Part shown: positions 43,710 through 53,208 of the stretch, piece after piece
Numbering within the stretch: position 1 is the stretch's first letter
How the letters are laid out: each line of letters begins with the position of its first letter
Assembly: GCF_040412085.2 (NCBI RefSeq)
Contig: NZ_CP115921.1
Location: 620,001 to 684,000, forward strand
Source: Vibrio sp. CB1-14
GTDB taxonomy: Bacteria > Pseudomonadota > Gammaproteobacteria > Enterobacterales > Vibrionaceae
Direction of reading: 5' to 3'
DNA length: 64,000 nucleotides
Made by a program: the position numbers and the translations under genes
The notes under the pieces: model-generated
Seen by the model: only the letters and a program-made list of their open reading frames with translations
Database searches by the model: none
Told to the model about the DNA's origin: nothing

Positions 43710-44612
43710 CTATTTGGCTAGCGCTACTTTGTCGGGTGCTTCGTCATACTCATTGACGCAGTCCGTTTTCAGCGGAGGCTGGTTGTCGCCATACGGTGGT
43801 TCTTTCTGCTCGCGCTGCTTTTTGAAGTACCAGATGACAAATGGAATGTGCATCGCAAGGTTGATAGCGCCCCACCAATAGAGCACGCTCTCGTTACGCC
43901 ATGCGCTGGAGTCCATGACCGGGGTGAACACATCGTGGATAGCACGCACGAAAATGTGGAACGCTAGCGTGTAAACACGTGCAATGATGTAGAGCTCTGG
44001 ACGTTTTTTGATGACCGGGTAGAGCTCGGCAGCAATCAAAATACAGAACGAACTCGCGAAGAAGCCGGTGTTTTCGCCATACACAAACGCTAGGTTCCAT
44101 GTGGTGTATAGGAAGTTCCAAGCCGCCGTGGAATAGAACAGCAAGTCATTCGGCTTGTCTTTAGAAATAAGCCAGTACTGACGCACGCCGTTCTTGTAGC
44201 GCGGGAACGGAATGGTGATACATAAGATCACGCCACAAATGAAGTTGAAGTAGTTGCCCGTAACTAGATCTTTGAGTGTCGCTTCGGCAATGTTCAGAAA
44301 TAACACACCGTACAACACTTTCAGTACCCAGTCGCCGCGGAAGAAACGCAATATCGCGTTCGGGTTTTCTCGGTAGTACCAAGCTAGTCGAGCAAGACCG
44401 ACGACCAAAGCTGTCGGAATCAGTACGCTCACGGTTTTCGCCCAGCGGAACCAGCCATCCAACTGATCAGCCCACAACGGCGCGGTAAATAAAGTTGCGA
44501 TCCAAATAAAGGCGGTCAACCGGGGAGTCCGGCGCATGCCCTCGATGAGTAGTAACAAAAACACTATGTAAGAAGACATAGATGCCACGTATTGCCAGGT
44601 TGGTATGTCCAT
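43710..44612 (-). CDS. Multi-span membrane protein, DUF5692-like
   Basis: A 300-residue integral membrane protein with about eight hydrophobic helices and a polar, charged C-terminal tail (KKQREQKEPPYGDNQPPLK). It is the first gene of the five-gene operon ending at 40028 and is paralogous to the next gene in the membrane domain. It has no signal peptide or soluble domain of its own. The many Trp and conserved WNF/TTWNLAFVYGE segments mark the family, for which I know no function. Confidence 0.65.
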   Translation of the reverse strand: MDIPTWQYVASMSSYIVFLLLLIEGMRRTPRLTAFIWIATLFTAPLWADQLDGWFRWAKTVSVLIPTALVVGLARLAWYYRENPNAILRFFRGDWVLKVLYGVLFLNIAEATLKDLVTGNYFNFICGVILCITIPFPRYKNGVRQYWLISKDKPNDLLFYSTAAWNFLYTTWNLAFVYGENTGFFASSFCILIAAELYPVIKKRPELYIIARVYTLAFHIFVRAIHDVFTPVMDSSAWRNESVLYWWGAINLAMHIPFVIWYFKKQREQKEPPYGDNQPPLKTDCVNEYDEAPDKVALAK

Positions 44613-44995
44613 GATACCTCCACGTTAAATTATTGGTTTTAATCAAAATTCAGCTAACACACATGAAATGTTCTTTTTATTTTTCAAAATCTTATAATAG
44701 AGCAAATACTCTATGTTTGAGTAATTACTCTAATTTTATTTTACTCAACGTGTTGGGATCCTTTTCACGTTTTCAAAATTGGAAGATAAGATTGGTGGCG
44801 ATTTTTTAAACTAATCACACATTTTAGGTATGGTTTTTAGAATCCTATGAGGGCGATCACAGAATGTGCGAGGTGGGTACTTTGGGAGCATAAGATCCAA
44901 AAAACGAGCACTAAGCTCGCTTTAAAAATCAAAGTCCAATTTCTATTGCAGCTGCTCTACATACTGCTGAGCAACCATAATCTTCATTGATTAAA
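44613..44995. other. Gene-free interval with terminator
   Basis: These 383 bases, AT-rich near 44640-44760, lie upstream of the five-gene operon and should hold its promoter. At 44899-44919 a stem CGAGC/GCTCG followed on the reverse strand by six T ends the HAD gene. No gene is seen. Confidence 0.6.
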
Positions 44996-45660
44996 CTATG
45001 TGTATTGGCTAATGATATCCTGCAAATCTTCTACTGAGTAAGCAACATGGTCAGGCTTGGTATCCCATAGTTTTGGTCCACTGCGGCTGTATGCCGCTGC
45101 CACAGAAATAACCCTAGCGCCATCACCAATAGCTTCTTGTATGTTGCGAGCAAACTTTGTATCCGCCTCATGGTCACCAATATACAAACAAATGGGTTAT
45201 CCAAGTGATCCAAGATTGACTCGATGCATTTAATACCGCCAAATTGATGAGGCTTTTGTTTGTCATTTGATACATCGTCGTATCCGACAATCGCCTTAAA
45301 TGGTGCATCAATACCATTATTAATCAGCATGCGACGAATATTGTTCTGTGAGTTCTGAGAGCAAATACCATGCGGCAGCGCTGAAAACGCTTCGACGATA
45401 TTTTTAATACCTTTAAACAGAGTCACTTCTGTTTCGTTTTTTTCCTGATGCTCTGCCCACATACTGCCGGCTAAGATCATTTCGTCGTGAGTCAGCCCAT
45501 AGTAATCGACATACAACTCCTGCCAATTTTTTGCTCCATGATTGGCTTCATGGTAAGCCTCTTCATCACGTAGGTATTTTGGCAAACCGACCAAGTAGAG
45601 ATCGATGGCTGTTGGATAAAGCAAGACTAGGAAAAAACTGCAAACGATAAATCTGGACAT
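44996..45660 (-). pseudogene. Decayed HAD-superfamily hydrolase
   Basis: Two overlapping frames form one HAD-like protein of about 220 residues. The first (ATG 45660) has HGICSQNSQNNIRRML and GYDDVSNDKQKPHQFGG (motifs II and III). It loses frame after NPFVCI at about 45185. The second frame continues YIGDHEADTKFARNIQEAIG, which is motif IV. One missing base, between VC and YIGDHE, would join them. The nucleophile motif I (DxDxT) is not readable: the start gives SRFIVCSFFLVLLYPTAID, with no Asp pair where it belongs. Frameshift plus lost catalytic motif argues for a non-functional gene. Confidence 0.7.
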
Positions 45661-45928
45661 GAGAACCTCATAAATTGGTTCTCAGAATACTAATGACTCG
45701 ACAGACCACCAGCGAGTGAGAAATAGGACAACAGTAATGTCCGCTGACGACATAGCATCTCCCTCATGCGATTTGGCATTCCTGATATTTATGCAAAACC
45801 TTGTATAATTTGAGTTAAATTCGGAATCGATAAAAACTAATAAAGATGATGCTCTATTTCTGTAATAGAACATAGTGTGCGCAATTTTTATATGTGACCA
45901 ATATTCAACTCGAACGGTAATACAATGA

Positions 45929-46534
45929 ATGTATCACCATACGTTGTACTTGTTTAGTGCCGAAGCCGCGCAAATCCACAATGATGGTTACTTTGCTGGC
46001 AATGACTCTGATGATCCAGATAAGAATGGCTTGAAGGCAGCGGCTCAGGAATTTGAAGCAACTTATAAGTTTGATCTTGGTGAAGATTGGTATTGGGCGC
46101 CGGGTTTGGTGATGGTAACGGCTCCGAACTGGACGGAATACCGACCTTACTTAAAGCTTGGTACCACATTTGACAATGGCGTGTCTCTAACGGGTAGTTA
46201 CCGCTACAACTGGTCAAACGATGCGAATGGCAAAAACTACCTTGATGGTTCTGGCACCACTCGTGGAGCCTCTAACCAGTTTGATCTTTGGATCTCGAAA
46301 AACTTTGGAGATGTAGGTCTGATGTACAACCCTCGTTACCGTTATCAAGATGGCGTGGATCAAGGCACTGGTCGAGATGATTACTGGGAGCACACGATCA
46401 TGGTTAACTACAAGTTGAATGAAACTTGGATGCCATACATAGAGCTTGTTTCTGTAGATGAAACCTATGTGGATGAACAAGGTAACCGTGAGAACGATTA
46501 CGCAGTGCGCTTAGGTTTTGTGATGAACCTGTAG
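45929..46534 (+). pseudogene. N-terminally truncated KdgM-family porin
   Basis: 201 codons match the C-terminal two thirds of a KdgM-like outer-membrane porin: DSDDPDKNGLKAAAQEFEAT, YKFDLGEDWYWAPGLVMVTA, YWEHTIMVNYKLNETWMPYI, ending VRLGFVMNL. The start MYHHTLYLFSAEAAQIHN has no signal peptide and no ribosome site, and the family's first strands are missing. It lies alone downstream of a decayed HAD gene. It may be a remnant of an oligouronate porin, since KdgM family members handle acidic oligomers. Confidence 0.7.
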
Positions 46535-46568
46535 TAACGAAAGAAATCAGAAAAAGAGCAGAGGTGAA

Positions 46569-47216
46569 TTAAAAACCGAGCAGCACTTTGCCGATTTTAT
46601 CAACAATATTAAGGATATGGATTTGCGACTCTCGACTATAGAGAGATATACCATCCACTTGCTCTTCCAATGGGACATTCAGGTGGCTAGATTGCGCTAA
46701 AGTAGAACCTTTCCGACTTATCCCCATCACCTTCAAACCTTTTCTTTTGGCGTTGTGCGCCATTTCTACGACGGCTTGTGTTTCCCCGGATTTACTGATT
46801 AACAACACCGTCCCGAGTTCAGCTCTCGTTAACTGGTGAATATCAGTGATCACCAAGTGAGGAACATTAGCCAGAGAGAGGAAGCGCGACAAATAGTTCA
46901 CACTCACAATCGATGCGCCGCGAGAGTATAGATACACTACGGGAGAGCCACTCAGTGTCTTTGCCACTTGTGAAATGACACTTTGCTCGCACTTTTCACC
47001 CTCTAGGTTCTGTGCCTGTTCTTTTAACTCATTTGCCAACTTATATCGCAATTCTGTGTAGCTGGCATATCCCATTTTTTTACAAACTCGATTGACCGAA
47101 GTTGTCGTAGTAAGTGCCTTGTTGGCTATGGTCTTTGCCGAGATCTCATGTAACTGACTGGCGTGCCCAATCAGATACTCGTAAATAACGCGCTCTATGC
47201 CTCGAAAAGTATTCAT
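46569..47216 (-). CDS. RpiR-family transcriptional regulator
   Basis: A 215-residue RpiR-type protein, shorter than the usual 280. An N-terminal helix-turn-helix (IANKALTTTTSVNRVCKKMG near residues 30-49) is followed by a SIS sugar-phosphate-binding domain (VVYLYSRGASIVSVNYLSRF; VLLISKSGETQAVVEMA near residue 138). It would sense a phosphosugar. It is divergent from the PTS/GH38 operon and replaces the GntR regulator MngR found with the E. coli mng genes. That target is inferred from position. Confidence 0.85.
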   Translation of the reverse strand: MNTFRGIERVIYEYLIGHASQLHEISAKTIANKALTTTTSVNRVCKKMGYASYTELRYKLANELKEQAQNLEGEKCEQSVISQVAKTLSGSPVVYLYSRGASIVSVNYLSRFLSLANVPHLVITDIHQLTRAELGTVLLISKSGETQAVVEMAHNAKRKGLKVMGISRKGSTLAQSSHLNVPLEEQVDGISLYSRESQIHILNIVDKIGKVLLGF

Positions 47217-47388
47217 CGCTTTTGACTATTATTGAGGAAACTGTCGGTATTACGCTTGAAAATGGCCGCGTTGTCTTTGCGTCGGATCACAGATGTATCG
47301 TGATACGTGAGTTGTATGAGGAAACAATATCTGATCCGAATCGAGGCTCATATACTGTCCACAGTAAGAAATAACAAGGTAGATACCC
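47217..47388. promoter_or_regulatory. RpiR/PTS divergent control region
   Basis: The 172-base gap contains a short inverted repeat GTATC-GT-GATAC (47295-47306). Around it, TCGGATCA (47282-47289) and its exact inverse TGATCCGA (47332-47339) stand 42 bases apart. These are candidate operators for the RpiR protein. Confidence 0.5.
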
Positions 47389-48795
47389 ATGAGTAAAAAG
47401 AAGCTGGTTGCAGTAACTGCCTGCCCTACAGGCATTGCACATACCTTTATGGCAGCTAAAAAAATCAAAAGCTGGGCTGACAAGCATGGCTACGAAGTCA
47501 AAGTAGAAACCCAAGGCAGCGATGGTGTGAAAAACCGTCTAACTGCTCATGATATCGCAACCGCTGACGGCGTCGTGCTAGCCGTTGACGTACCGATCAT
47601 GGACATGGAACGTTTTGACAATGCCAATCCTTTAAAAGTAAGAACTCAAGAGCTAATCAAACATGTAGATGCTTTGTTGCCATCGGTTTTTCAACGTGGC
47701 AAAGAAAAGTCGGCGACATTGAGTGAATTACCACTCGAAGAAAAACGCTCGGCGTATCAAGTTGCGATCGGCCATATCATGACGGGCATCAGTTACATGC
47801 TCCCAGTGGTGGTTTTAGGCGGCCTTTTAATGGCGGTAGCGAAGATCACAGGTGAGTTCATTGATATCTCTGACACACCGATTCAAACCCTAGATAAGTT
47901 GGGCTTCATGACCATAAAGTTCATGTACCCAATCTTTGCAGCATACCTTGCCTATTCTATCGCTGGTAAACCCGCTTTGATTCCGGCCTTTATTGGCGGT
48001 GTAATGAGCGATGAAGTATACAAACGCTTTTTCGACCTAGAGGGTTGGGCGCCTTCTGGTTTCTTCGGAGCCATCGCGATAGGTTTTCTTGTCGGTTACC
48101 TTGTCCGTTTTTTAAACGATACTATTAAGGTGAAACCAGATTTCACGACATTGAAAACCATGCTTGTCGTACCCGCGATTACTGGAGTGGTGATGGTGCT
48201 AACGATGGAGTATCTAATTAATCCATTCTTTGGCGCTTTGAACATAGCAATGATCAACCTGTTTACCGAAGCGGGTGATGCTGGTCGTGGTATTTACTCG
48301 ATGGTAATTGCTGCTGGTACTGCATTTGACTTAGGTGGGCCTATTAATAAAGCTGCAGGTTCAGTGGCACTGGGTCTTAATGGCATGGGTGAAGGGTTTG
48401 ACTTGCTCGCTCGTGAATTAGGCATCGTTATCCCGCCTATCGGTGTTGGCCTGGCAGCTTTGCTCGATGGCAAATTCCGCCCACGCGTGTTCTCTTCTGA
48501 AGAGCAGACTGTCGGTAAAACCTCTTTAATGCTGGGCTTAATTGGCATTTCAGAGGGGGCAATTCCATTCATCCTTAAGAATCCGAAGATGATTCCTATC
48601 ATGATCTTGGGTTCGATTATCGGAACGCAACTAGGTGTATTGCTTAACGTATTCCAAAGCTTGCCATTACCAGCTGTATGGGGATGGTTCCTATCGTCCG
48701 ACCCTGTGAGCTATACCATTTCCGTTCTTGCAGGTTCGATGTTTATTGCTGTTGCTCTACTGCTTTGCACTAAACCTGAGCCTACTCAAGCTTAA
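47389..48795 (+). CDS. PTS fructose-family IIBC component, mannosylglycerate-like
   Basis: A 468-residue PTS permease. The N-terminal IIB-Fru domain has the phospho-Cys motif VTACPTGIAHTFMAA (Cys12). The C-terminal IIC domain (about residues 118-460) has eight or more spans with GPINKAAGSVALGLNGMGEG (about 315) and GISEGAIPFILKNP. Fructose-family transporters of this shape import fructose-like or glycosyl-glycerate substrates and phosphorylate them. The IIA domain is on a separate gene at 53209. With the GH38 gene next door the likely substrate is 2-O-alpha-mannosyl-glycerate, by analogy with MngA; that is inference. Confidence 0.85.
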   Translation: MSKKKLVAVTACPTGIAHTFMAAKKIKSWADKHGYEVKVETQGSDGVKNRLTAHDIATADGVVLAVDVPIMDMERFDNANPLKVRTQELIKHVDALLPSVFQRGKEKSATLSELPLEEKRSAYQVAIGHIMTGISYMLPVVVLGGLLMAVAKITGEFIDISDTPIQTLDKLGFMTIKFMYPIFAAYLAYSIAGKPALIPAFIGGVMSDEVYKRFFDLEGWAPSGFFGAIAIGFLVGYLVRFLNDTIKVKPDFTTLKTMLVVPAITGVVMVLTMEYLINPFFGALNIAMINLFTEAGDAGRGIYSMVIAAGTAFDLGGPINKAAGSVALGLNGMGEGFDLLARELGIVIPPIGVGLAALLDGKFRPRVFSSEEQTVGKTSLMLGLIGISEGAIPFILKNPKMIPIMILGSIIGTQLGVLLNVFQSLPLPAVWGWFLSSDPVSYTISVLAGSMFIAVALLLCTKPEPTQA

Positions 48796-48806
48796 CCATT
48801 TTCAAC

Positions 48807-48828
48807 GGAGGAAGATGCGTCTTCCTCC
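48807..48828 (+). terminator. Intercistronic hairpin between PTS IIBC and GH38 genes
   Basis: The stem GGAGGAAG/CTTCCTCC closes over a 6-base loop. The T tail is missing, so it may act as a transcript stabiliser or attenuator, not a full terminator. Confidence 0.5.
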
Positions 48829-48863
48829 AATAAAATTCAGACCAAGATTTAGAGACAACGCCA

Positions 48864-51491
48864 ATGGCTAAAGTACACGTAATTCCTCACACTCACTGGG
48901 ACCGTGAGTGGTATTTCACCCAACAGGATAGTGATGTACTCGCGACTTACAATTTTACAAAAGTGATTGAAACGCTCGAAAACACCGAGACTTACACCTG
49001 TTACCACTTAGATGGCCAGTCCTCTATTGTGGAAGACTATCTTAAAGTCCTACCTTACATGCAGGAGCGCATGGCTAAATTGGTTTCAGGGAAAAAACTA
49101 TTTATTGGACCTTGGTACACACAAACAGATACCTACAACGTCGCCGTAGAGTCGATCATCCGTAACTTGAAATACGGTATGCATATCGCTGAGGGGCTTG
49201 GCCACTGTATGAAGGTGGGGTATTTACCAGATACCTTCGGTCATAACGCGCAAATGCCAACCATTTTTAAAGGCATGGGTATAGATAACATTATCTTCTG
49301 GCGCGGCATTGATTATGACCAGCAAGTTGAAAAATCACACTTCTTCTGGCGTTCTATGGGGGGAGATGAGATCTACGCTTACAACCTAGTTCACGGTTAT
49401 GGCGCAGCAAAGAATATCAACGCAACACCTGATCATCTAGATAAGAAAATCTTCCCGATGGTAGAGAAGATCAAATCACTCTCAGGTTTAGATGAAGTGT
49501 TGATTCCATCGGGTGGTGACCAAGTTAATATCGACCCTGAGTTACCGAAAACCTTACAAGCCGCGACTGAGCGATCAGGTAAAGATGTCTACGTGATTTC
49601 GTCAATGGAAGCATTTGTTGATGTATTACGTGAGAATGGTCACACGTTTGAGACATACCAAGGTGAGTTCAAATTGCCACGTTACACACGCATTCATAAA
49701 ACCATTGGTTCAGTGCGTTATGACATCAAAAAACTCAACTTTGAAATAGAACAGTTCTTATTGAAGAAACTTGAAGTAGTGGTTGCTATCGCTAAGGCGC
49801 AAGGTATTACTGTACACACTGAGTTAATCGATATTGCTTGGAAAAAAATCCTTGAGTGTCATGCCCATGACAGCATGGGTGGATGTAATAGCGATGCCAC
49901 AAACGCCGATATCATGCATCGCCTCAAACAAGCGGAAGAGATTTGTCACGGCCTTTACAACCTTGTTATTAAAGAGATTGCCAGCGCATGTAACGACGAT
50001 GAGTTGATGCTATTCAACGGTCAAATGACACCTTATAACGGGATGGTTAAGGCGGTTGTATTTAGTGCGAGTGAGAATATTGCGGTTCTGGAATCGGGTC
50101 TACCCCTGCCTATTGAAGTTCTTAATAAAGAAACGTTAAGTGGCGGTAAGATCATTGAAGTAACGAAAGACGGCGAGAAAGAGGTCGACGTACCACCATA
50201 CTACCGATTTGAGCTGAATGTGCTTGTTTCAGAATTACCTGCAATGGGTTATCGCGTATTTGAAGTTCAAGCGTGTAAGCAAGCTAATATGGAGCAAGTG
50301 AACAGCGAGCAGACGGTAATTGAAAACCAAGCGTTACGAGTTTCTCTAGAGCAAGGTCAACTGCACTTAGAAGACAAACTCAATGGTCGCGTTATCGAAC
50401 AATTGCTGACGTTTGAAGAGCAAGCCGACGATGGCGACTCCTACGACTTCTCACCACTGGAAGGTGATACACCAAACTACAGCACTTCGCTTGAGTGGTT
50501 GTCATGTACCGTTGGTGAAACGCAACAAAGCTTATCTGTTCGAGCAACATTAGTGGTGCCACAAGATCTGACGGCACGCCAAAGTGGTCAGCAAAATAGA
50601 CAAGCGGTATTCGACATCACGATGAGTCTGGTTAGTGGTGAGTCCCAGCTTCTGTTTGATATCAACACCTTGAACAACACTTGCGACCACCGTGTTCGCG
50701 TTTTGATTAACTCAGATCTTCAGACTGATACTTCAATTAGTACTCAACCTTTCGCACTGATGGAGCGTCCTGTTGCTCCTGACCTAGCGCAATGGCGCGA
50801 AAAGTACCGAGAGTGTCCTGTCGATATTGAAACCACAGATGGTTCTGTCGCGATTGCGGAATCGGAGCGATCTCTGATTTTAACGGGTCGTGGCCTTAAA
50901 GAGTTTCAGATATTGAAAGGCTCAGAGAGCGATAAGATCGCACTGACTTTGTTTAAGTCGACCGGACGACTTGGTAAGGATGACTTGTTATGGCGTCCAG
51001 GGCGTGCATCTGGCATCAACAACACAGTGGTATATACACCCGATGCTCAACTGCAAAAAGCGATGAGCTTTAGCTTTGCTCTGGCTCTGTGTGATAACGC
51101 ACAGCACAAGACCATTCGTCAGTTAGAGCGCCGGTATTTAGACCAACCTTTTGGGTACCAAAAACAATCGCTGAACAGCTTTGAAAATCGTCTTGAACGC
51201 TTCCAAGTTCGCTTTGAGCCGAGACAGCATTCATCTTCATTCAGTCTGTTCTCATTACCGCAAGCGCTGGAACTATCTAGCTTAGGACACGCCTTCTACC
51301 GCGATAATGCGATCATTCTACGCGTGTTCAACCCAACTGGGAGCCCAATCGAGCTTGACCTTGATTCGCTAAAGCACTTTGCTGACGTTGAATTGGTGAA
51401 CTATCGCGAGCAGCCACTCGATGGCGCTTACATTGTGCGCCCTAACAACAGCTTAGATGTGCGTTTAACGCTTGGTCACAAAGAGAAGTAG
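48864..51491 (+). CDS. Alpha-mannosidase, GH38 (MngB-like)
   Basis: An 875-residue GH38 glycosidase, the same length class as E. coli MngB (877). The N-terminal zinc-site motif VIPHTHWDREW (residues 4-14) and the nucleophile region GYLPDTFGHNAQMP (about residues 118-131; Asp is the nucleophile) are intact. HAHDSMGGCNSDATN near 332 supplies further ligands. It has no signal peptide, so it acts in the cytoplasm on phosphorylated imported substrate. It stands between the PTS IIBC and the GH13_18 genes, which supports mannosyl-glycerate use. Confidence 0.88.
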   Translation: MAKVHVIPHTHWDREWYFTQQDSDVLATYNFTKVIETLENTETYTCYHLDGQSSIVEDYLKVLPYMQERMAKLVSGKKLFIGPWYTQTDTYNVAVESIIRNLKYGMHIAEGLGHCMKVGYLPDTFGHNAQMPTIFKGMGIDNIIFWRGIDYDQQVEKSHFFWRSMGGDEIYAYNLVHGYGAAKNINATPDHLDKKIFPMVEKIKSLSGLDEVLIPSGGDQVNIDPELPKTLQAATERSGKDVYVISSMEAFVDVLRENGHTFETYQGEFKLPRYTRIHKTIGSVRYDIKKLNFEIEQFLLKKLEVVVAIAKAQGITVHTELIDIAWKKILECHAHDSMGGCNSDATNADIMHRLKQAEEICHGLYNLVIKEIASACNDDELMLFNGQMTPYNGMVKAVVFSASENIAVLESGLPLPIEVLNKETLSGGKIIEVTKDGEKEVDVPPYYRFELNVLVSELPAMGYRVFEVQACKQANMEQVNSEQTVIENQALRVSLEQGQLHLEDKLNGRVIEQLLTFEEQADDGDSYDFSPLEGDTPNYSTSLEWLSCTVGETQQSLSVRATLVVPQDLTARQSGQQNRQAVFDITMSLVSGESQLLFDINTLNNTCDHRVRVLINSDLQTDTSISTQPFALMERPVAPDLAQWREKYRECPVDIETTDGSVAIAESERSLILTGRGLKEFQILKGSESDKIALTLFKSTGRLGKDDLLWRPGRASGINNTVVYTPDAQLQKAMSFSFALALCDNAQHKTIRQLERRYLDQPFGYQKQSLNSFENRLERFQVRFEPRQHSSSFSLFSLPQALELSSLGHAFYRDNAIILRVFNPTGSPIELDLDSLKHFADVELVNYREQPLDGAYIVRPNNSLDVRLTLGHKEK

Positions 51492-51500
51492 GAGAGAGTC

Positions 51501-53198
51501 ATGATTGCTAATGCGATTTATAACAAAGTTGCCAAGCTATATGGCAACGCCGACGCGACAGAAATTACCGATGATATTCTTGCTCTAATGAAAAAGTGGC
51601 AAGACAAAGCACCGCAATATCAGAATTGGGTTGATCAACGTACCTCTTACTTGATCACTTATGGCGACAGTTTTTCTAATCAAGGAGAACCGACGCTAAC
51701 GACGATGAAGACATTCGCTGATCGCCACTTGAAGGCGGCATTGAGCAACATTCATATTTTGCCAATGTTTCCTTATACCTCGGATGATGGTTTTAGTGTG
51801 GTCGACTACCGTCAAGTGGATTCTAATCTCGGTAATTGGGAGCAATTGAATGCACTATCTGAGAACTTTGACCTGATGTACGACTGTGTCATCAACCATA
51901 TCTCGAAGAGCAGTGATTGGTTCCAAGGTTACCTAGCAGGTGATGCGAAATATCAAGACTACTTTGTAGAGTCGGATCCGAGCCTTGACTATTCAAGTGT
52001 AACGCGCCCCCGTGCGTTGCCGCTCCACACTCGGTTTAGCAAGGCATCGGGTGAGGCTGTACATGTATGGACGACTTTCTCGGACGATCAAATCGACATT
52101 AACTTTCACAGTCCGAAAGTGCTTTTGGAAAGCATCGATATCTTGTTGATGTACGCGGCAAATGGTGGACGTTCGATTCGCCTTGATGCGATTGGTTTTA
52201 TCTGGAAAAAGCTCGGAACTACATGTATCCACTTAGAAGAAGCACATGAAATCATCAAGCTGTGGCGAATCATTTTGGATGAAGTGATGCCAGGGACGCT
52301 GTTGATCACTGAGACCAATGTGCCGCACAAAGAGAACGTATCTTACTTTGGGAGCGGCGATGAAGCGTATATGGTTTATCAGTTCCCACTACCGCCATTA
52401 ACGCTGCACGCCTTGATGAGCGAAAATAGCGAGACATTGACGCAATGGGCGACTTCGCTGACAAATGAAGCAATGGCGCAACTCGCTCAAGGTGATAAAA
52501 CTACCTACTTTAACTTCCTTGCCAGTCACGATGGGATCGGGGTTCGTCCAACAGAAGGCATCCTGACGGACGAAGACCGCCAAATGATGTGCGCGCAAGT
52601 CGAACGCAAAAGCGGTCGAGTGAACTACAAAAATAACGGTGATGGTACCCAATCACCTTATGAGCTGAATATTAACTACCTCAGCGCGATTACAGAGCCG
52701 ACCGATAGCATTGACGACAAAGCGAAGAAATTCATCGCAGCTCAATCTATCTTGCTGTCATTCATAGGTGTTCCAGCGATTTATTACCACAGCTTGTTGG
52801 GTAGCGAAAATGACGTACAAGGTATGCTCGATTCAGGGATTAACCGACGCATCAACCGTGAAAAATTGGATTTAGCGAAGCTAGAAAGTGAGCTGGCAGA
52901 CGAAGACTCACTGCGTTCAAAAGTATTCAACCCAATGACGCGCTTATTGAGCCTTCGTCAGCAGTACGTCGCGTTCTCACCACAGGCTTCTCAACAAGTC
53001 CTGAATTTGGGTGATGGTATCTTTGCATTGCAGCGTGGCGATGGTGAAGAAGCCATTCGATTTGCGGTTAACCTGACATCACAAGCTCAAGCTGTAGTGT
53101 TAGCGGATTCCGGCTTTGACCTCATTAGTGAACAGTTTATGCCAACAGAATTTGAGTTGGCACCATACCAATTTGTTTGGCTGACACAGCAAAAATAA
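51501..53198 (+). CDS. GH13_18 phosphorylase (sucrose or glucosylglycerate phosphorylase-like)
   Basis: A 565-residue GH13 enzyme with TIM-barrel motifs LPMFPYTSDDGFSVVDYRQV near residue 90, the nucleophile region RSIRLDAIGFIWKKLGTTCI (Asp near 220), the acid/base region LLITETNVPHKEN (Glu near 272) and NFLASHDGIGVRP (about 335). The motif RLDAIGFIWK with TCIHLEE is typical of the sucrose 6-phosphate/glucosylglycerate phosphorylase group (YcjM-like). In a mannosylglycerate operon glucosylglycerate is the best guess for its substrate. GGAGAGAGTC precedes the ATG. Confidence 0.82.
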   Translation: MIANAIYNKVAKLYGNADATEITDDILALMKKWQDKAPQYQNWVDQRTSYLITYGDSFSNQGEPTLTTMKTFADRHLKAALSNIHILPMFPYTSDDGFSVVDYRQVDSNLGNWEQLNALSENFDLMYDCVINHISKSSDWFQGYLAGDAKYQDYFVESDPSLDYSSVTRPRALPLHTRFSKASGEAVHVWTTFSDDQIDINFHSPKVLLESIDILLMYAANGGRSIRLDAIGFIWKKLGTTCIHLEEAHEIIKLWRIILDEVMPGTLLITETNVPHKENVSYFGSGDEAYMVYQFPLPPLTLHALMSENSETLTQWATSLTNEAMAQLAQGDKTTYFNFLASHDGIGVRPTEGILTDEDRQMMCAQVERKSGRVNYKNNGDGTQSPYELNINYLSAITEPTDSIDDKAKKFIAAQSILLSFIGVPAIYYHSLLGSENDVQGMLDSGINRRINREKLDLAKLESELADEDSLRSKVFNPMTRLLSLRQQYVAFSPQASQQVLNLGDGIFALQRGDGEEAIRFAVNLTSQAQAVVLADSGFDLISEQFMPTEFELAPYQFVWLTQQK

Positions 53199-53208
53199 GG
53201 AGCACATC

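Noticed and set aside
45682..45873. A 63-codon reverse frame upstream of the HAD remnant
   Set aside because: No ribosome site, no known motif and ordinary AT-rich intergenic composition.
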